This document shows, one piece after another, positions 37,110 through 45,092 of a DNA stretch of 57,361 nt (position 1 is the stretch's first letter; every line of letters starts with the position of its first letter). The stretch covers positions 1 to 57,361 of the forward strand of contig CAIVEW010000067.1 of NCBI GenBank assembly GCA_903905065.1. Direction: 5' to 3'. The notes under the pieces are model-generated. The model was not told the DNA's origin. It made no database searches and was given only the letters and a program-made list of their open reading frames with translations. Origin of the DNA: an uncultured Bacteroidota bacterium. Its GTDB lineage: Bacteria > Bacteroidota > Bacteroidia > Chitinophagales > Chitinophagaceae. The position numbers were made by a program, and so were the translations under genes.

Positions 37110-38344
37110 ACATACTGCTCATTCACCAATACTTTCTTGAAGAGAACGATCCCGGCGGCTCCCGCTGGAACGAGTTCACACGCGTTTGGACAGAACAAGG
37201 CCACACTGTCACCGTGCTTGGCGGCATGATGCATTATAATGGCAAGGAAAAAATTGCGGAGTATAAGGGAAAGCATTTTGTAAGAAAGCAGCAAGGTGCA
37301 GTTACCGTTTGGCGATGCCATGTTTCAGAAGCCTATAACAAACATTTTATTGGCCGGCTCTGGGGGTATTTTTCGTTTATGTTCTCATCGCTTTACGCAG
37401 GTCTGTTCAAAGCAAAAGGGAAATTTGATGTCGTTATAGTTACCTCCCCTCCGTTATTCGTAGGTGCAAGCGGATATCTTATTTCGCGGTTGCGCCGCAT
37501 GCCGTTTGTTTTTGAGGTACGTGATCTGTGGCCGGAATCGGCGATAGACACGGGAGTACTCACTAATAAGCTGGTGATAAAACTTGCCTATTGGGTGGAA
37601 GCGTTTATCTATAAAAGAGCCGCGCTTATCAATGTGCTTACTCCGGCATTTTACACTGCCCTCAGGGAAAAAAAAGGTATACCGGAAAGTAAGCTCATAC
37701 AAATATCCAATGCCTCTGATTTCAGTTTATCTGAGAAATTGCTGAATGATTTCGACCGTGAAGCATTTCGCAAAGAACATGATCTCAACGGCCGTTTCGT
37801 GATCACCTATGTAGGGGCACATGGTGTGGCCAATTACCTGGAACAACTGCTCGATGCGGGCGAGGCACTTGCCGATACCAATGTGCTTTTCCTGCTGATC
37901 GGCCAGGGAATGGAAAAAGACCGCCTCATGAAAATGGCCGCAGAACGGAAAATTGCGAATGTACGTTTTCTTGATTCTGTGCCTAAAGCGGAGGTGTTCC
38001 GATACATCCTTGCTTCCGAAATGGGCGCGTCGGTATTAAAACGCGTGGACACTTTCAAAACGGTCTATTCCAACAAAACCTTCGACTATATGTCGTGCAA
38101 GCGGCCAATACTCATGGCAATAGATGGCGTCTCCCGGGAGTTGGTCGAAGCTGCCGGCGCTGGTGTTTATGTCGAACCGGAGAATATTTCGGAATACAAC
38201 AGGATAATCCGCGAATACCTGGGTGATCCGGAACGAATTGTACGTGAAGGAGAAAGCGGATATAAATTTGCAAAAGAGAATTTCGACCGGGAAGTATTGG
38301 CGAAGAAGTATTTGGATTACATCAGCAAAATAGTAGGGAGATAA
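37106..38344 (+). CDS. GT4-type glycosyltransferase (WbuB-like)
   Basis: A 412-residue GT-B enzyme of the WbuB-like group: MNILLIHQYFLEENDPGGSR at the start, FDVVIVTSPPLFVG, the FEVRDLWPESAID motif, and FVITYVGAHGVANYLEQLL at the start of the C-terminal domain. Characterised relatives add N-acetylfucosamine-type sugars to a lipid-linked acceptor (family knowledge). It sits directly before the initiating sugar transferase gene, the typical position for the second transferase in the pathway. The C-terminal SNKTFDYMSCKRPI is the donor-binding segment. Confidence 0.88.
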   Translation: MNILLIHQYFLEENDPGGSRWNEFTRVWTEQGHTVTVLGGMMHYNGKEKIAEYKGKHFVRKQQGAVTVWRCHVSEAYNKHFIGRLWGYFSFMFSSLYAGLFKAKGKFDVVIVTSPPLFVGASGYLISRLRRMPFVFEVRDLWPESAIDTGVLTNKLVIKLAYWVEAFIYKRAALINVLTPAFYTALREKKGIPESKLIQISNASDFSLSEKLLNDFDREAFRKEHDLNGRFVITYVGAHGVANYLEQLLDAGEALADTNVLFLLIGQGMEKDRLMKMAAERKIANVRFLDSVPKAEVFRYILASEMGASVLKRVDTFKTVYSNKTFDYMSCKRPILMAIDGVSRELVEAAGAGVYVEPENISEYNRIIREYLGDPERIVREGESGYKFAKENFDREVLAKKYLDYISKIVGR

Positions 38345-38346
38345 CA

Positions 38347-38973
38347 ATGAAACGAAGTTTCGCATCCTCCATGTATGTTCACTTCTTCAAGCGGGTCATA
38401 GACTTGTTGGTCGCACTGATCATTTTTACTGTGCTATCTCCCGTTTTTATCATTGTGACAATCCTATTGGCTATAGCCAATTCCGGTAAACCGTTCTTTT
38501 TTCAGAGCCGGCCAGGTAAGAAGGAGCGGATATTCAAGGTGATAAAATTCAAGACGATGAATGACCGAAAGGACAAGAACGGTGAGCTATTACCGGATGC
38601 AGTCCGGCTTACTGCTATCGGTAAATTTATCCGAAAAACGTCACTTGATGAACTGCCGCAATTGCTCAATGTAATAAAAGGCGACATGAGCCTCATCGGC
38701 CCCCGCCCGCTACTGATCGAGTACCTGCCTTTATATAGTGAGGTGCAAAGGCACCGTCACGATGCTATGCCCGGCATCACCGGCTGGGCCCAGGTGAACG
38801 GACGGAATGCCATAAGCTGGCAACAGAAATTTGAGTATGACGTCTGGTATGTGAACAACATCAGCTTCGCGCTCGACTTCAAGATATTTTTCCTCACCAT
38901 CCGCAATATTGTAAAATCAGAGGGCATCAACTCAGAAACTTCGGCAACGATGGAGAAATTCAGGGGAAACTGA
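38347..38973 (+). CDS. initiating phosphoglycosyl transferase (PglC-like sugar transferase)
   Basis: A 208-residue monotopic phosphoglycosyl transferase, which starts synthesis by moving phospho-sugar onto undecaprenyl phosphate. One N-terminal re-entrant membrane helix (KRVIDLLVALIIF...) precedes the conserved FFFQSRPGKKERIFKVIKFK, the catalytic Asp-Glu in TSLDELPQLLNV, IGPRPLL and PGITGWAQVNGRN. The short length matches PglC rather than the long polytopic WbaP type. It lies 2 bp after the WbuB-like gene, and PglD-like and aminotransferase genes follow. Confidence 0.93.
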   Translation: MKRSFASSMYVHFFKRVIDLLVALIIFTVLSPVFIIVTILLAIANSGKPFFFQSRPGKKERIFKVIKFKTMNDRKDKNGELLPDAVRLTAIGKFIRKTSLDELPQLLNVIKGDMSLIGPRPLLIEYLPLYSEVQRHRHDAMPGITGWAQVNGRNAISWQQKFEYDVWYVNNISFALDFKIFFLTIRNIVKSEGINSETSATMEKFRGN

Positions 38974-38988
38974 TTTACACTGGTTCAT

Positions 38989-39048
38989 TTTGAATACCTA
39001 TATCTATAGCTATCTTTGCGAACATAGGATTTTGAATTTTTACCTTTG
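38989..39048 (+). promoter_or_regulatory. tandem promoters before the pglD-like gene
   Basis: TTTG (38989-38992), an 18-bp gap and TATCTTTG (39011-39018) form one good Bacteroidota promoter. A second possible set is TTTG (39015-39018), a 22-bp gap and TACCTTTG (39041-39048), 17 bp before the ATG at 39066. The region also repeats a TTTTGAATTT motif. This suggests internal initiation inside the locus. Confidence 0.55.
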
Positions 39049-39065
39049 AATTTTGAATTTGCATT

Positions 39066-39674
39066 ATGATCGTTTACGGAGCCAGTGGACATGGAAAGGT
39101 GATCATCGAAATATTGGAAAGTATTAATACGCCGCATATAGAGATATGGGATGATGCGGATAGGGAGCCTGTGTGGCAATACCCCGTTCAGCGTCCTTTG
39201 TCGGCGCACGAGCTCATAAACGACAAAATGGTTATTAGCATCGGCGTAAATGCTACCCGGAAAAAAGTTGCGGAGCGCCTTACAGGAATTTCATTTGGCA
39301 CTGCAATTCATGCCGATGCCTGCATTTCGAAACGAACTACAATTGGTGAAGGAACCGTGATTATGGCCGGAGCCGTTGTAAACGCCGATACGCAAATAGG
39401 CAAACATTGTATCGTCAATACCTGTGCGTCCATCGACCACGATTGTGTAATAGGAGATTATGCGCATATCTCTCCCAACGCCACGCTCAGCGGAGATGTG
39501 CATGTTGGCGAGGGCACACACGTTGGTGCCGGGGCTACTACCATTCAGGGGATACGAATTGGCAAATGGTGTACCATAGGCGCAGGCGCAGTGATCATTA
39601 AAGATATACCTGACTATGCAACGGCAGTGGGCAACCCTGCAAGGATCATCAAGATAAAAGAAAGCGGAAAATGA
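39066..39674 (+). CDS. PglD-like sugar O/N-acetyltransferase
   Basis: A 202-residue left-handed beta-helix acetyltransferase. An N-terminal Rossmann-like part (MIVYGASGHGKVIIEIL) binds the nucleotide sugar. From about residue 85 there are hexapeptide repeats: IGEGTVIMAGAVVN, IGKHCIVNTCASIDHDCVIG with the catalytic-type histidine, IRIGKWCTIGAGAVI, ending VGNPARIIK. PglD acetylates the 4-amino group of a UDP-amino sugar made by PglE, and the next gene is an aminotransferase of that type with a 4-bp overlap. The precise sugar is not known here. Confidence 0.9.
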   Translation: MIVYGASGHGKVIIEILESINTPHIEIWDDADREPVWQYPVQRPLSAHELINDKMVISIGVNATRKKVAERLTGISFGTAIHADACISKRTTIGEGTVIMAGAVVNADTQIGKHCIVNTCASIDHDCVIGDYAHISPNATLSGDVHVGEGTHVGAGATTIQGIRIGKWCTIGAGAVIIKDIPDYATAVGNPARIIKIKESGK

Positions 39675-40801
39675 AACCAAAGATATGGCTCTCATCACCA
39701 CATATGGGTGGCACAGAGCAACAATACGTCAACGAGGCATTTGAAACCAACTGGATCGCACCACTGGGCCCTAATGTAAATGGTTTCGAAAAGGATCTCG
39801 AGCTCTTCCTCGGTAATGACAGCCATGTGGCAGCGCTAAGTTCAGGTACAGCCGGACTGCACCTTGGCCTCGTACTGCTGGGTGTGAAGGCCGGCGATGA
39901 AGTACTGTGCCAGAGCATGACGTTTTCCGCAACCGCCAATCCGATCACTTACGTTGGCGCTACACCCATATTTGTAGATAGTGAAAAAGACACCTGGAAC
40001 ATGTCGCCGGTATTGCTTGAAGAAGCTATAAAAGACCGGATCGAAAAAGGGAATAAACCAAAAGCCATTATACCGGTACATCTCTATGGAATGCCGGCCA
40101 AGATGGGGGCACTCAAGGTGATATCCAACCATTATAAGATACCGATCCTGGAAGATGCGGCTGAGGCATTAGGCTCATCTATCGATGGCCGCAAATGCGG
40201 CACTTTCGGAGACATTTCGATATTGTCATTCAATGGCAACAAAATTATAACTACGTCGGGCGGTGGTGCGCTTGTTTCGCAAAATGAAGCTATAGTTAAG
40301 GATGCGAGATTCCTTGCCACTCAGGCGCGCGACGAGGCGCCACACTACCAGCATTCTAAGATCGGGTATAATTACCGCATGAGCAATCTCTGCGCAGGCG
40401 TGGGGCGTGGACAAATGGAAGTACTGCCCGCGCGAATAGCCAAACGCAGGGAGATATTTGATAAATACTTTGAAAAGCTGGGAAACAAGAAGGGCATTCA
40501 ATTCCTCGAAGAGCCTTATTGGTATTTCAGCAACAGATGGCTTACCACTATCCTTATAGATCCGGCTGAAGCCGGCTTCAGCCGCGAAGACCTCCGCCTG
40601 GCCCTGGAAAAAGAAAACATAGAATCCCGTCCACTCTGGAAGCCTATGCACATGCAGCCTGTCTTTGAGCAATACCCGTTTTATGGCGATGGAACAGCTG
40701 AAAAACTTTTTCAGAATGGCCTTTGCTTACCCTCGGGCTCTAATTTGGAAAGTGCGGATTTGTTTAGGATATTTGCTGTATTCGATGAGGTCATGCGCTG
40801 A
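39671..40801 (+). CDS. DegT/DnrJ/EryC1-type aminotransferase (PglE-like)
   Basis: A 376-residue PLP-dependent sugar aminotransferase. ALSSGTAGLHLGLVLLGV holds the phosphate-binding segment, EDAAEALGSS the cofactor-ring aspartate, and SFNGNKIITTSGGG the Schiff-base lysine (about K191). These enzymes aminate a 4-keto sugar nucleotide from a 4,6-dehydratase. No dehydratase gene is visible in the window, so the keto sugar must come from elsewhere. It overlaps the PglD-like gene by 4 bp, forming an amination plus acetylation pair. Confidence 0.93.
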   Translation: MKPKIWLSSPHMGGTEQQYVNEAFETNWIAPLGPNVNGFEKDLELFLGNDSHVAALSSGTAGLHLGLVLLGVKAGDEVLCQSMTFSATANPITYVGATPIFVDSEKDTWNMSPVLLEEAIKDRIEKGNKPKAIIPVHLYGMPAKMGALKVISNHYKIPILEDAAEALGSSIDGRKCGTFGDISILSFNGNKIITTSGGGALVSQNEAIVKDARFLATQARDEAPHYQHSKIGYNYRMSNLCAGVGRGQMEVLPARIAKRREIFDKYFEKLGNKKGIQFLEEPYWYFSNRWLTTILIDPAEAGFSREDLRLALEKENIESRPLWKPMHMQPVFEQYPFYGDGTAEKLFQNGLCLPSGSNLESADLFRIFAVFDEVMR

Positions 40802-40864
40802 CCTCCTGATGCTCACCTGCCTCACTAGCTTTGTAATTGCCAATTCCGGGATAACCAGTATTTC

Positions 40865-42079
40865 ATGAGTTTAGTATCAGAGAAACCAGTAAGATTTCAT
40901 TTTTTAGACGGGTTAAGGGCGGTGGCGGCAACAATGGTGGTTGTCCTCCATGCATTTGCCTCAAATATTATCAAGCTATCAGACAAATCTCACCTCCATG
41001 TCCTCGGAGCACTATTTAATTATATCGATGGATATGGCGTAAATCTTTTCTTTGTGCTCAGCGGAGTAGTATTGTTACGGCCCTATTTGAGAAAGCAAAG
41101 GAAATTTAAAGTAGTTGAGTATTTCAGAAGGCGATTCTGGCGCATCTACCCACCCTATTTTGTCACCTTACTTTTTGCCGCAGCCGTGATCTGGTTTATG
41201 AACAGGTACCCTACCTGGTACAACACCAGCGGAGGTATGAATATGCGGTTTTCGTTACGGGAGACCATACATGAGTTGCCCATCATAAACCTGGACGGCA
41301 ACTACTATAACCTGGCCTGGTGGAGCCTCGGCGTTGAGATACTTTTTTACCTGGTGGTCCCTATTGTTGTTTTCCTTTATCCGTCAAGAAGCAAGTTAAC
41401 TGACGCAAAGCTTGCCCTGGCCATAGTTTGTGGCGTGTTGCTGACTGTTTTGTTAATGGTCTTTTTCAGCGGCCGGTTGCCTGATATTTACTCATTCACA
41501 TACCTTGTTCTTAATATCGGCAGGTTTGTTGAATACCCGGTCTGTTTTATGATGGGCGTGCTGATAGCTGCAAAAGACTTTGATCTCAAACATGCATGGA
41601 TGTTTTTCCTGTCGGGAGTTTTCCTGGTCTTCCTTTCCTCTGCATACCCGGGGATCGTTATGCACGTTGCTCCTGCACATAATTTAAACAATTGGCTTGC
41701 GGGGCAACTTTATCCGCCGTTTTTCCTCCATTCAGGTTATGGCCTGATCTTTGGCGGAGTGATCGTCTTTGCTTTTAACCGGAGATCTTTCAGGGATATT
41801 TTAAGCAAGCCGTTTATGCTGTGGCTTGGAGAACGTTCTTATTCTTTCTTCCTGGTTCACTTTTCGGTTTTCTATTTAGTCGACAACCTTATCTCGCATT
41901 TCATGACCAACCGGGGCACGTTGTATGCGGTCCTCTCTCGCGGAATAGGCCTGCCTGCCGCACTTTTTGCGGCAATGCTGCTCTTTCATTTCGTGGAACG
42001 AAAGTTTGCACGAGGGCTTGTCACCGAAAATATGTTCTGGCCGTGGCAGACAAAGTCTTTGAGGAATATCGGGGAATAG
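40865..42079 (+). CDS. acyltransferase family 3 membrane protein
   Basis: A 404-residue integral membrane acyltransferase of the OafA/exopolysaccharide type. It starts with the hallmark FHFLDGLRAVAATMVVVLHAF, with the catalytic-type histidine in membrane helix 1. GVNLFFVLSGVVLLRPYL follows in helix 2, then FRRRFWRIYPPYF. About ten membrane helices are predicted. It should O-acylate sugars of the surface glycan at the membrane. It is the last gene of the locus, 63 bp after the aminotransferase, and converges with the M20 hydrolase gene. Confidence 0.93.
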   Translation: MSLVSEKPVRFHFLDGLRAVAATMVVVLHAFASNIIKLSDKSHLHVLGALFNYIDGYGVNLFFVLSGVVLLRPYLRKQRKFKVVEYFRRRFWRIYPPYFVTLLFAAAVIWFMNRYPTWYNTSGGMNMRFSLRETIHELPIINLDGNYYNLAWWSLGVEILFYLVVPIVVFLYPSRSKLTDAKLALAIVCGVLLTVLLMVFFSGRLPDIYSFTYLVLNIGRFVEYPVCFMMGVLIAAKDFDLKHAWMFFLSGVFLVFLSSAYPGIVMHVAPAHNLNNWLAGQLYPPFFLHSGYGLIFGGVIVFAFNRRSFRDILSKPFMLWLGERSYSFFLVHFSVFYLVDNLISHFMTNRGTLYAVLSRGIGLPAALFAAMLLFHFVERKFARGLVTENMFWPWQTKSLRNIGE

Positions 42080-42093
42080 GCGGCCAGGTTCAA

Positions 42094-43290
42094 TCAGGGT
42101 TGAAGGCTTTTCACTGCACACCATGCCATCATCCCCATCCCTGTTTTCATGGACTCCTCATTGATGTCGAAATGTGAATTATGCACCGGTGCTATAAACT
42201 CTTTACCTCCTTTGCTGGTGCCTATACGAAAGAAACAACCAGGTACATGTTGCGTATAAAAACTGAAATCCTCACTAGCCATGCGCATATCCAGCTCGTG
42301 CACATTTGCATCGCCGATGTATTCTTTTGCCCATGCTTCTGCCTTCGCCGTAAGTGCCGGGTCATTATATAGTGAGGGGTATCCCGGCGGTATTTCTACC
42401 AGCGCCTGCGCACCGTATGCAGAACAGGTCTGCTCTGTAAACTCCTTTATCCAGCGGTGTGCTTCATAGCGCCACTTCTCATCCATAGTGCGGAAAGTGC
42501 CCAGTATCTCCACCTTGTCGGGTATCACATTCGTAGCAAGGCCGCCATGTATCTTCCCAAAAGTCAGAACGGACGGTATCAACGGGTTTCCTTTGCGCGA
42601 TATGATCTGTTGCAGGCCTGTTATCACAAGCGCAGAAATCGCGATCGGGTCTATAGTCTGGTGTGGTAAAGCCGCATGACCGCCCTTGCCCTGAATGGTG
42701 ATATATATTTCATCTGCGCTGGCCATATACTGGCCCGCCCGGAAGCCCGCGGTACCGGCGGGCAAATGAGGATATACATGCAACGCAAAAATGGCTTCCG
42801 GTTTCGGGTTTTCCAGCACACCTTCCTTTACCATGATACTCGCTCCTCCGGGGTTTTTCTCTTCTCCCGGCTGAAAAATAAGTTTCACCGTGCCCTCAAA
42901 ACTTTCGCGGAGGTCATTCAAAATATGCGCAGCACCCAGCAGGCAACTGGTGTGCACATCATGCCCGCAGGCATGCATTACCCCGTCGTTAAGCGAGCGG
43001 TAAGGCACGTCGTTCGCTTCCATAATGGGTAGCGCGTCCATGTCCGCGCGCAACGCAATGCAGCGTTTACCTGGGTTATTACCCGCGATCAGCGCCACTA
43101 TCCCCGTACCGGCAACGCCTTGCTGGTAGGTTATCCCCAAACCTTTCAGTTTATCTGCCACGTAGGCAGAGGTTTTATGCTCATGAAAAGAAAGCTCGGG
43201 GTTGGCATGCAGGTAATGCCGTATAGCCTGCACTTCAGGAAAATATTGCTCCGCTTTTTCGAGTATCTGTTTCTTTAAGTCGTAAGTCAT
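42094..43290 (-). CDS. M20-family amidohydrolase/peptidase
   Basis: A 398-residue zinc amidohydrolase of the hippurate hydrolase/IAA-amino acid hydrolase group. Metal-binding residues are in MHACGHDVHTSC, with FQPGEEKNPGGA containing the catalytic and metal glutamates, and ASEDFSFYTQHVPGCFF near the end. The dimerisation domain begins around GKGGHAALPHQTIDP. Likely substrates are N-acyl amino acids. The longest ORF begins at 43440, but its first 50 residues cross intergenic repeats; I take ATG 43290 (MTYDLKKQ), which lies inside an ACTTACGACTT-type repeat. It is downstream of the SPOR gene on the same strand. Confidence 0.9.
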   Translation of the reverse strand: MTYDLKKQILEKAEQYFPEVQAIRHYLHANPELSFHEHKTSAYVADKLKGLGITYQQGVAGTGIVALIAGNNPGKRCIALRADMDALPIMEANDVPYRSLNDGVMHACGHDVHTSCLLGAAHILNDLRESFEGTVKLIFQPGEEKNPGGASIMVKEGVLENPKPEAIFALHVYPHLPAGTAGFRAGQYMASADEIYITIQGKGGHAALPHQTIDPIAISALVITGLQQIISRKGNPLIPSVLTFGKIHGGLATNVIPDKVEILGTFRTMDEKWRYEAHRWIKEFTEQTCSAYGAQALVEIPPGYPSLYNDPALTAKAEAWAKEYIGDANVHELDMRMASEDFSFYTQHVPGCFFRIGTSKGGKEFIAPVHNSHFDINEESMKTGMGMMAWCAVKSLQP

Positions 43291-43470
43291 AAGTCGTAAG
43301 CCTTTAATAACGAGCCGTAAATTATTCAGGGCACACGATAAAGATAGTACACAATGTAGAGACGCAATGCATTGCGTTTCTACGAAAAAATAACCGTCAT
43401 TTTGACCGTGCTCTAACAAGAAATGGAAAATTGCACCCACGTTTCACACTTACGACTTACGACTTATGAC
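43286..43470. repeat. element bounded by 15-bp inverted ACTTACGACTT-type repeats
   Basis: GTCATAAGTCGTAAG at 43286-43300 and CTTACGACTTATGAC at 43456-43470 are exact inverted copies, each part of a longer run of 7-10-bp near-repeats. They enclose 155 bp with no ORF, which contain the palindrome at 43356-43383. The left copy overlaps the first codons of the M20 hydrolase gene. Confidence 0.65.
43356..43383. repeat. 28-bp palindrome of the GTAGAGACGCAATGC type
   Basis: GTAGAGACGCAATG pairs with CATTGCGTTTCTAC with a single mismatch. Palindromes of this type occur as dispersed intergenic repeats in some bacteria (from memory, not checked). It is in the middle of the element at 43286-43470. Confidence 0.6.
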
Positions 43471-43490
43471 CCTGCCTGCCGGCAGGCAGG
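43471..43490. repeat. 20-bp perfect palindrome, copy 1
   Basis: CCTGCCTGCCGGCAGGCAGG is a perfect palindrome directly after the SPOR gene stop (stop at 43497 on the minus strand). The identical 20 bp occur at 50965-50984 after pruA, which makes it a dispersed REP-like repeat. Confidence 0.8.
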
Positions 43491-43496
43491 TTACGA

Positions 43497-44117
43497 CTAA
43501 TCAGCGTGTACCGTTATTTGGTCGGGCACTATCATGCAGGGTGTGGGATACATAGAGTTGGCCTCTCTCAGCATACCTGCTGCCTGGTCGCGGCTGCGGT
43601 AGTCGCCTACCCTTACCCTGAAACCCGGGGAGACATAACTGAGATAAGTATAAGTACCGGGAAACATACGCATAAATTCCGCTCTTACCTTTATTGCCTT
43701 TTCACGGTCGTAACCATTGTATATCTGCACCCTGAACCCCTTCCCCGCATAGATCACTTTGGTATCCCTATGGATCGCAGGGCCGGCGGAATGATGCACA
43801 TTATCGGTTATGTGCGTCGCAGGAGCTGTCTCATTCATCGCTAGCGGCTTTGCACCCCGTGTGCCTGCTGTGGGAGCCACCGCAATAAGGGCTCCATCTC
43901 TTTTAGAATTCCCGTTTGAAGAATGGGCTCTATTTTCAAGTGCTTCAGGATTACGAACACGTGTAGGCGGTGGGGCAGCAACAGGGTTTTTCTTCAGCAT
44001 CACTGCCAGTCGGGGATCTGAGTGCATAATAACACTGCCTCCGGAAAACTGGGCGCCCGCGCGTCCGGTGAAAGACACCAGGCAAATAAGCAAGCCTATG
44101 TGATACTTTATATTCAT
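43497..44117 (-). CDS. SPOR-domain protein, exported
   Basis: A 206-residue protein with a signal peptide (about residues 1-22, ending GRAGA). The middle (about 40-120) is a low-complexity Pro/Ala/Asn/His-rich linker. The C-terminal ~80 residues form a SPOR domain: KGFRVQIYNGYDREKAIKV, then MFPGTYTYLSYVSPGFRVRV, then GDYRSRDQAAGMLREANSMYP. SPOR domains bind peptidoglycan lacking stem peptides, often at division sites. It is probably periplasmic. A 7-bp hairpin lies 8 bp upstream of the start. Confidence 0.87.
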   Translation of the reverse strand: MNIKYHIGLLICLVSFTGRAGAQFSGGSVIMHSDPRLAVMLKKNPVAAPPPTRVRNPEALENRAHSSNGNSKRDGALIAVAPTAGTRGAKPLAMNETAPATHITDNVHHSAGPAIHRDTKVIYAGKGFRVQIYNGYDREKAIKVRAEFMRMFPGTYTYLSYVSPGFRVRVGDYRSRDQAAGMLREANSMYPTPCMIVPDQITVHAD

Positions 44118-44124
44118 CCCTTTT

Positions 44125-44143
44125 ATCCAGGGCTAGCCTGGAT
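44125..44143 (-). promoter_or_regulatory. hairpin in the leader of the SPOR gene
   Basis: ATCCAGG-GCTAG-CCTGGAT forms a perfect 7-bp stem with a 5-nt loop, 7 bp upstream of the SPOR start codon. It could mask the ribosome-binding region or be a protein-binding site. Confidence 0.4.
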
Positions 44144-44161
44144 TTCTGCAGTGCAAATTTA

Positions 44162-44340
44162 GGAACGTTGACGGAATAAGTTCAACCATATTGCGAAGTT
44201 ATTTTTCTTTTTTATAAGGCATACCCGCAAGGGTACGAGCGAAGCTCTATCTGCGAATAATGAATTATTTAAAGACTTTTACAACGAAATAAAATGGAAA
44301 AGAACGAGTAAGATGGTTGAACTTATTTTGTCATCGTTCC
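44162..44340. mobile_element. MITE-like element with 28-bp terminal inverted repeats
   Basis: The left end (44162-44189) and the reverse complement of the right end (44313-44340) agree at 25 of 28 positions; the inner 15 bp (AATAAGTTCAACCAT) are identical. The 123-bp interior has no ORF but has two small hairpins: TACCC-GCAA-GGGTA near 44221-44235 and GAGC-GAA-GCTC just after. No target-site duplication is evident. The right end is 12 bp from the deoC stop codon. It could be a non-autonomous transposon or a long-range hairpin in the deoC 3' region. Confidence 0.55.
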
Positions 44341-44352
44341 TCAGGAAGTTTT

Positions 44353-45018
44353 TTACTGGGCGCGGCTCTCCTTAACGATCTGCATGCTTGATGAGCAGCC
44401 TATCCTTGTGGCGCCGGCATTTACGAGGTCTCGGGCGAAGGAATAAGTACGTATGCCACCGGAGGCCTTAATTCCAATCCGTTGCGGCAAATTGGCCCGC
44501 ATCAATTCGACCGCATGTACCGTTGCGCCATTATCTGCGTAACCGGTAGATGTTTTAAGGTAGTCTATTTCATAATTACTATAGAGCTGGCAGGCCGATA
44601 TAAGCTCACCGTCGGTCAGCATCCCGCTTTCCACGATCACTTTTATTACTTTTCCCTTGTTGTAAACAGGGGCCAGGCAAGCAGCAATTTCGTTTTCCAG
44701 GTATTTCCAGTCGCCGCTCTTCAGCGAACACAGGTTTATCACCATGTCCACTTCATCCACGCCCATGTCTATTGCGTTCTCTATTTCCTTTACTTTTATC
44801 TCAATGGTGTTAAACCCTAAAGGAAACCCAATAACGGTTGCGATCTTTACTTTCGAACCATCGAGCATTTTTTTTACATCAGGTACATATTTGGGTGGCA
44901 CGCATACCGCCACAAAATTTTCCAATGATGCTTCGACACACAGCTTGTCTATCTCGGAAAGAGTCGTAGTTTGTTTAAGTATGGTGTGATCTATATATGA
45001 AGCAATATTGACGGACAT
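44353..45018 (-). CDS. deoC: deoxyribose-phosphate aldolase
   Basis: A 221-residue class I aldolase that splits 2-deoxyribose-5-phosphate into glyceraldehyde-3-phosphate and acetaldehyde in deoxynucleoside salvage. It begins IASYIDHTILKQTTT, has VIGFPLGFN and MGVDEVDMVINL, the Schiff-base lysine in DYLKTSTGYA, and the second conserved lysine in GIKASGGIRT. Length is normal for the family. A TAAGTTTG -7 element lies just upstream, so it is probably transcribed on its own despite following icd. Confidence 0.95.
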   Translation of the reverse strand: MSVNIASYIDHTILKQTTTLSEIDKLCVEASLENFVAVCVPPKYVPDVKKMLDGSKVKIATVIGFPLGFNTIEIKVKEIENAIDMGVDEVDMVINLCSLKSGDWKYLENEIAACLAPVYNKGKVIKVIVESGMLTDGELISACQLYSNYEIDYLKTSTGYADNGATVHAVELMRANLPQRIGIKASGGIRTYSFARDLVNAGATRIGCSSSMQIVKESRAQ

Positions 45019-45032
45019 AAGATTTTAGGGGA

Positions 45033-45040
45033 CAAACTTA
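45033..45040 (-). promoter_or_regulatory. -7 promoter element of deoC
   Basis: On the minus strand TAAGTTTG fits TAnnTTTG, 14 bp before the ATG at 45018, in the A+T-rich icd-deoC spacer. A TTTG further upstream is at a spacing of about 28 bp, longer than usual. Confidence 0.45.
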
Positions 45041-45092
45041 ATGTAAATTTAATTTTTTTTTAATAAACCAAAGCACTATTTGGAAAAATCAA

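Noticed and set aside
43291-43440. 50-residue N-terminal extension of the M20 hydrolase
   Set aside because: The extension would translate the intergenic palindromes; homologous domains begin right after ATG 43290.
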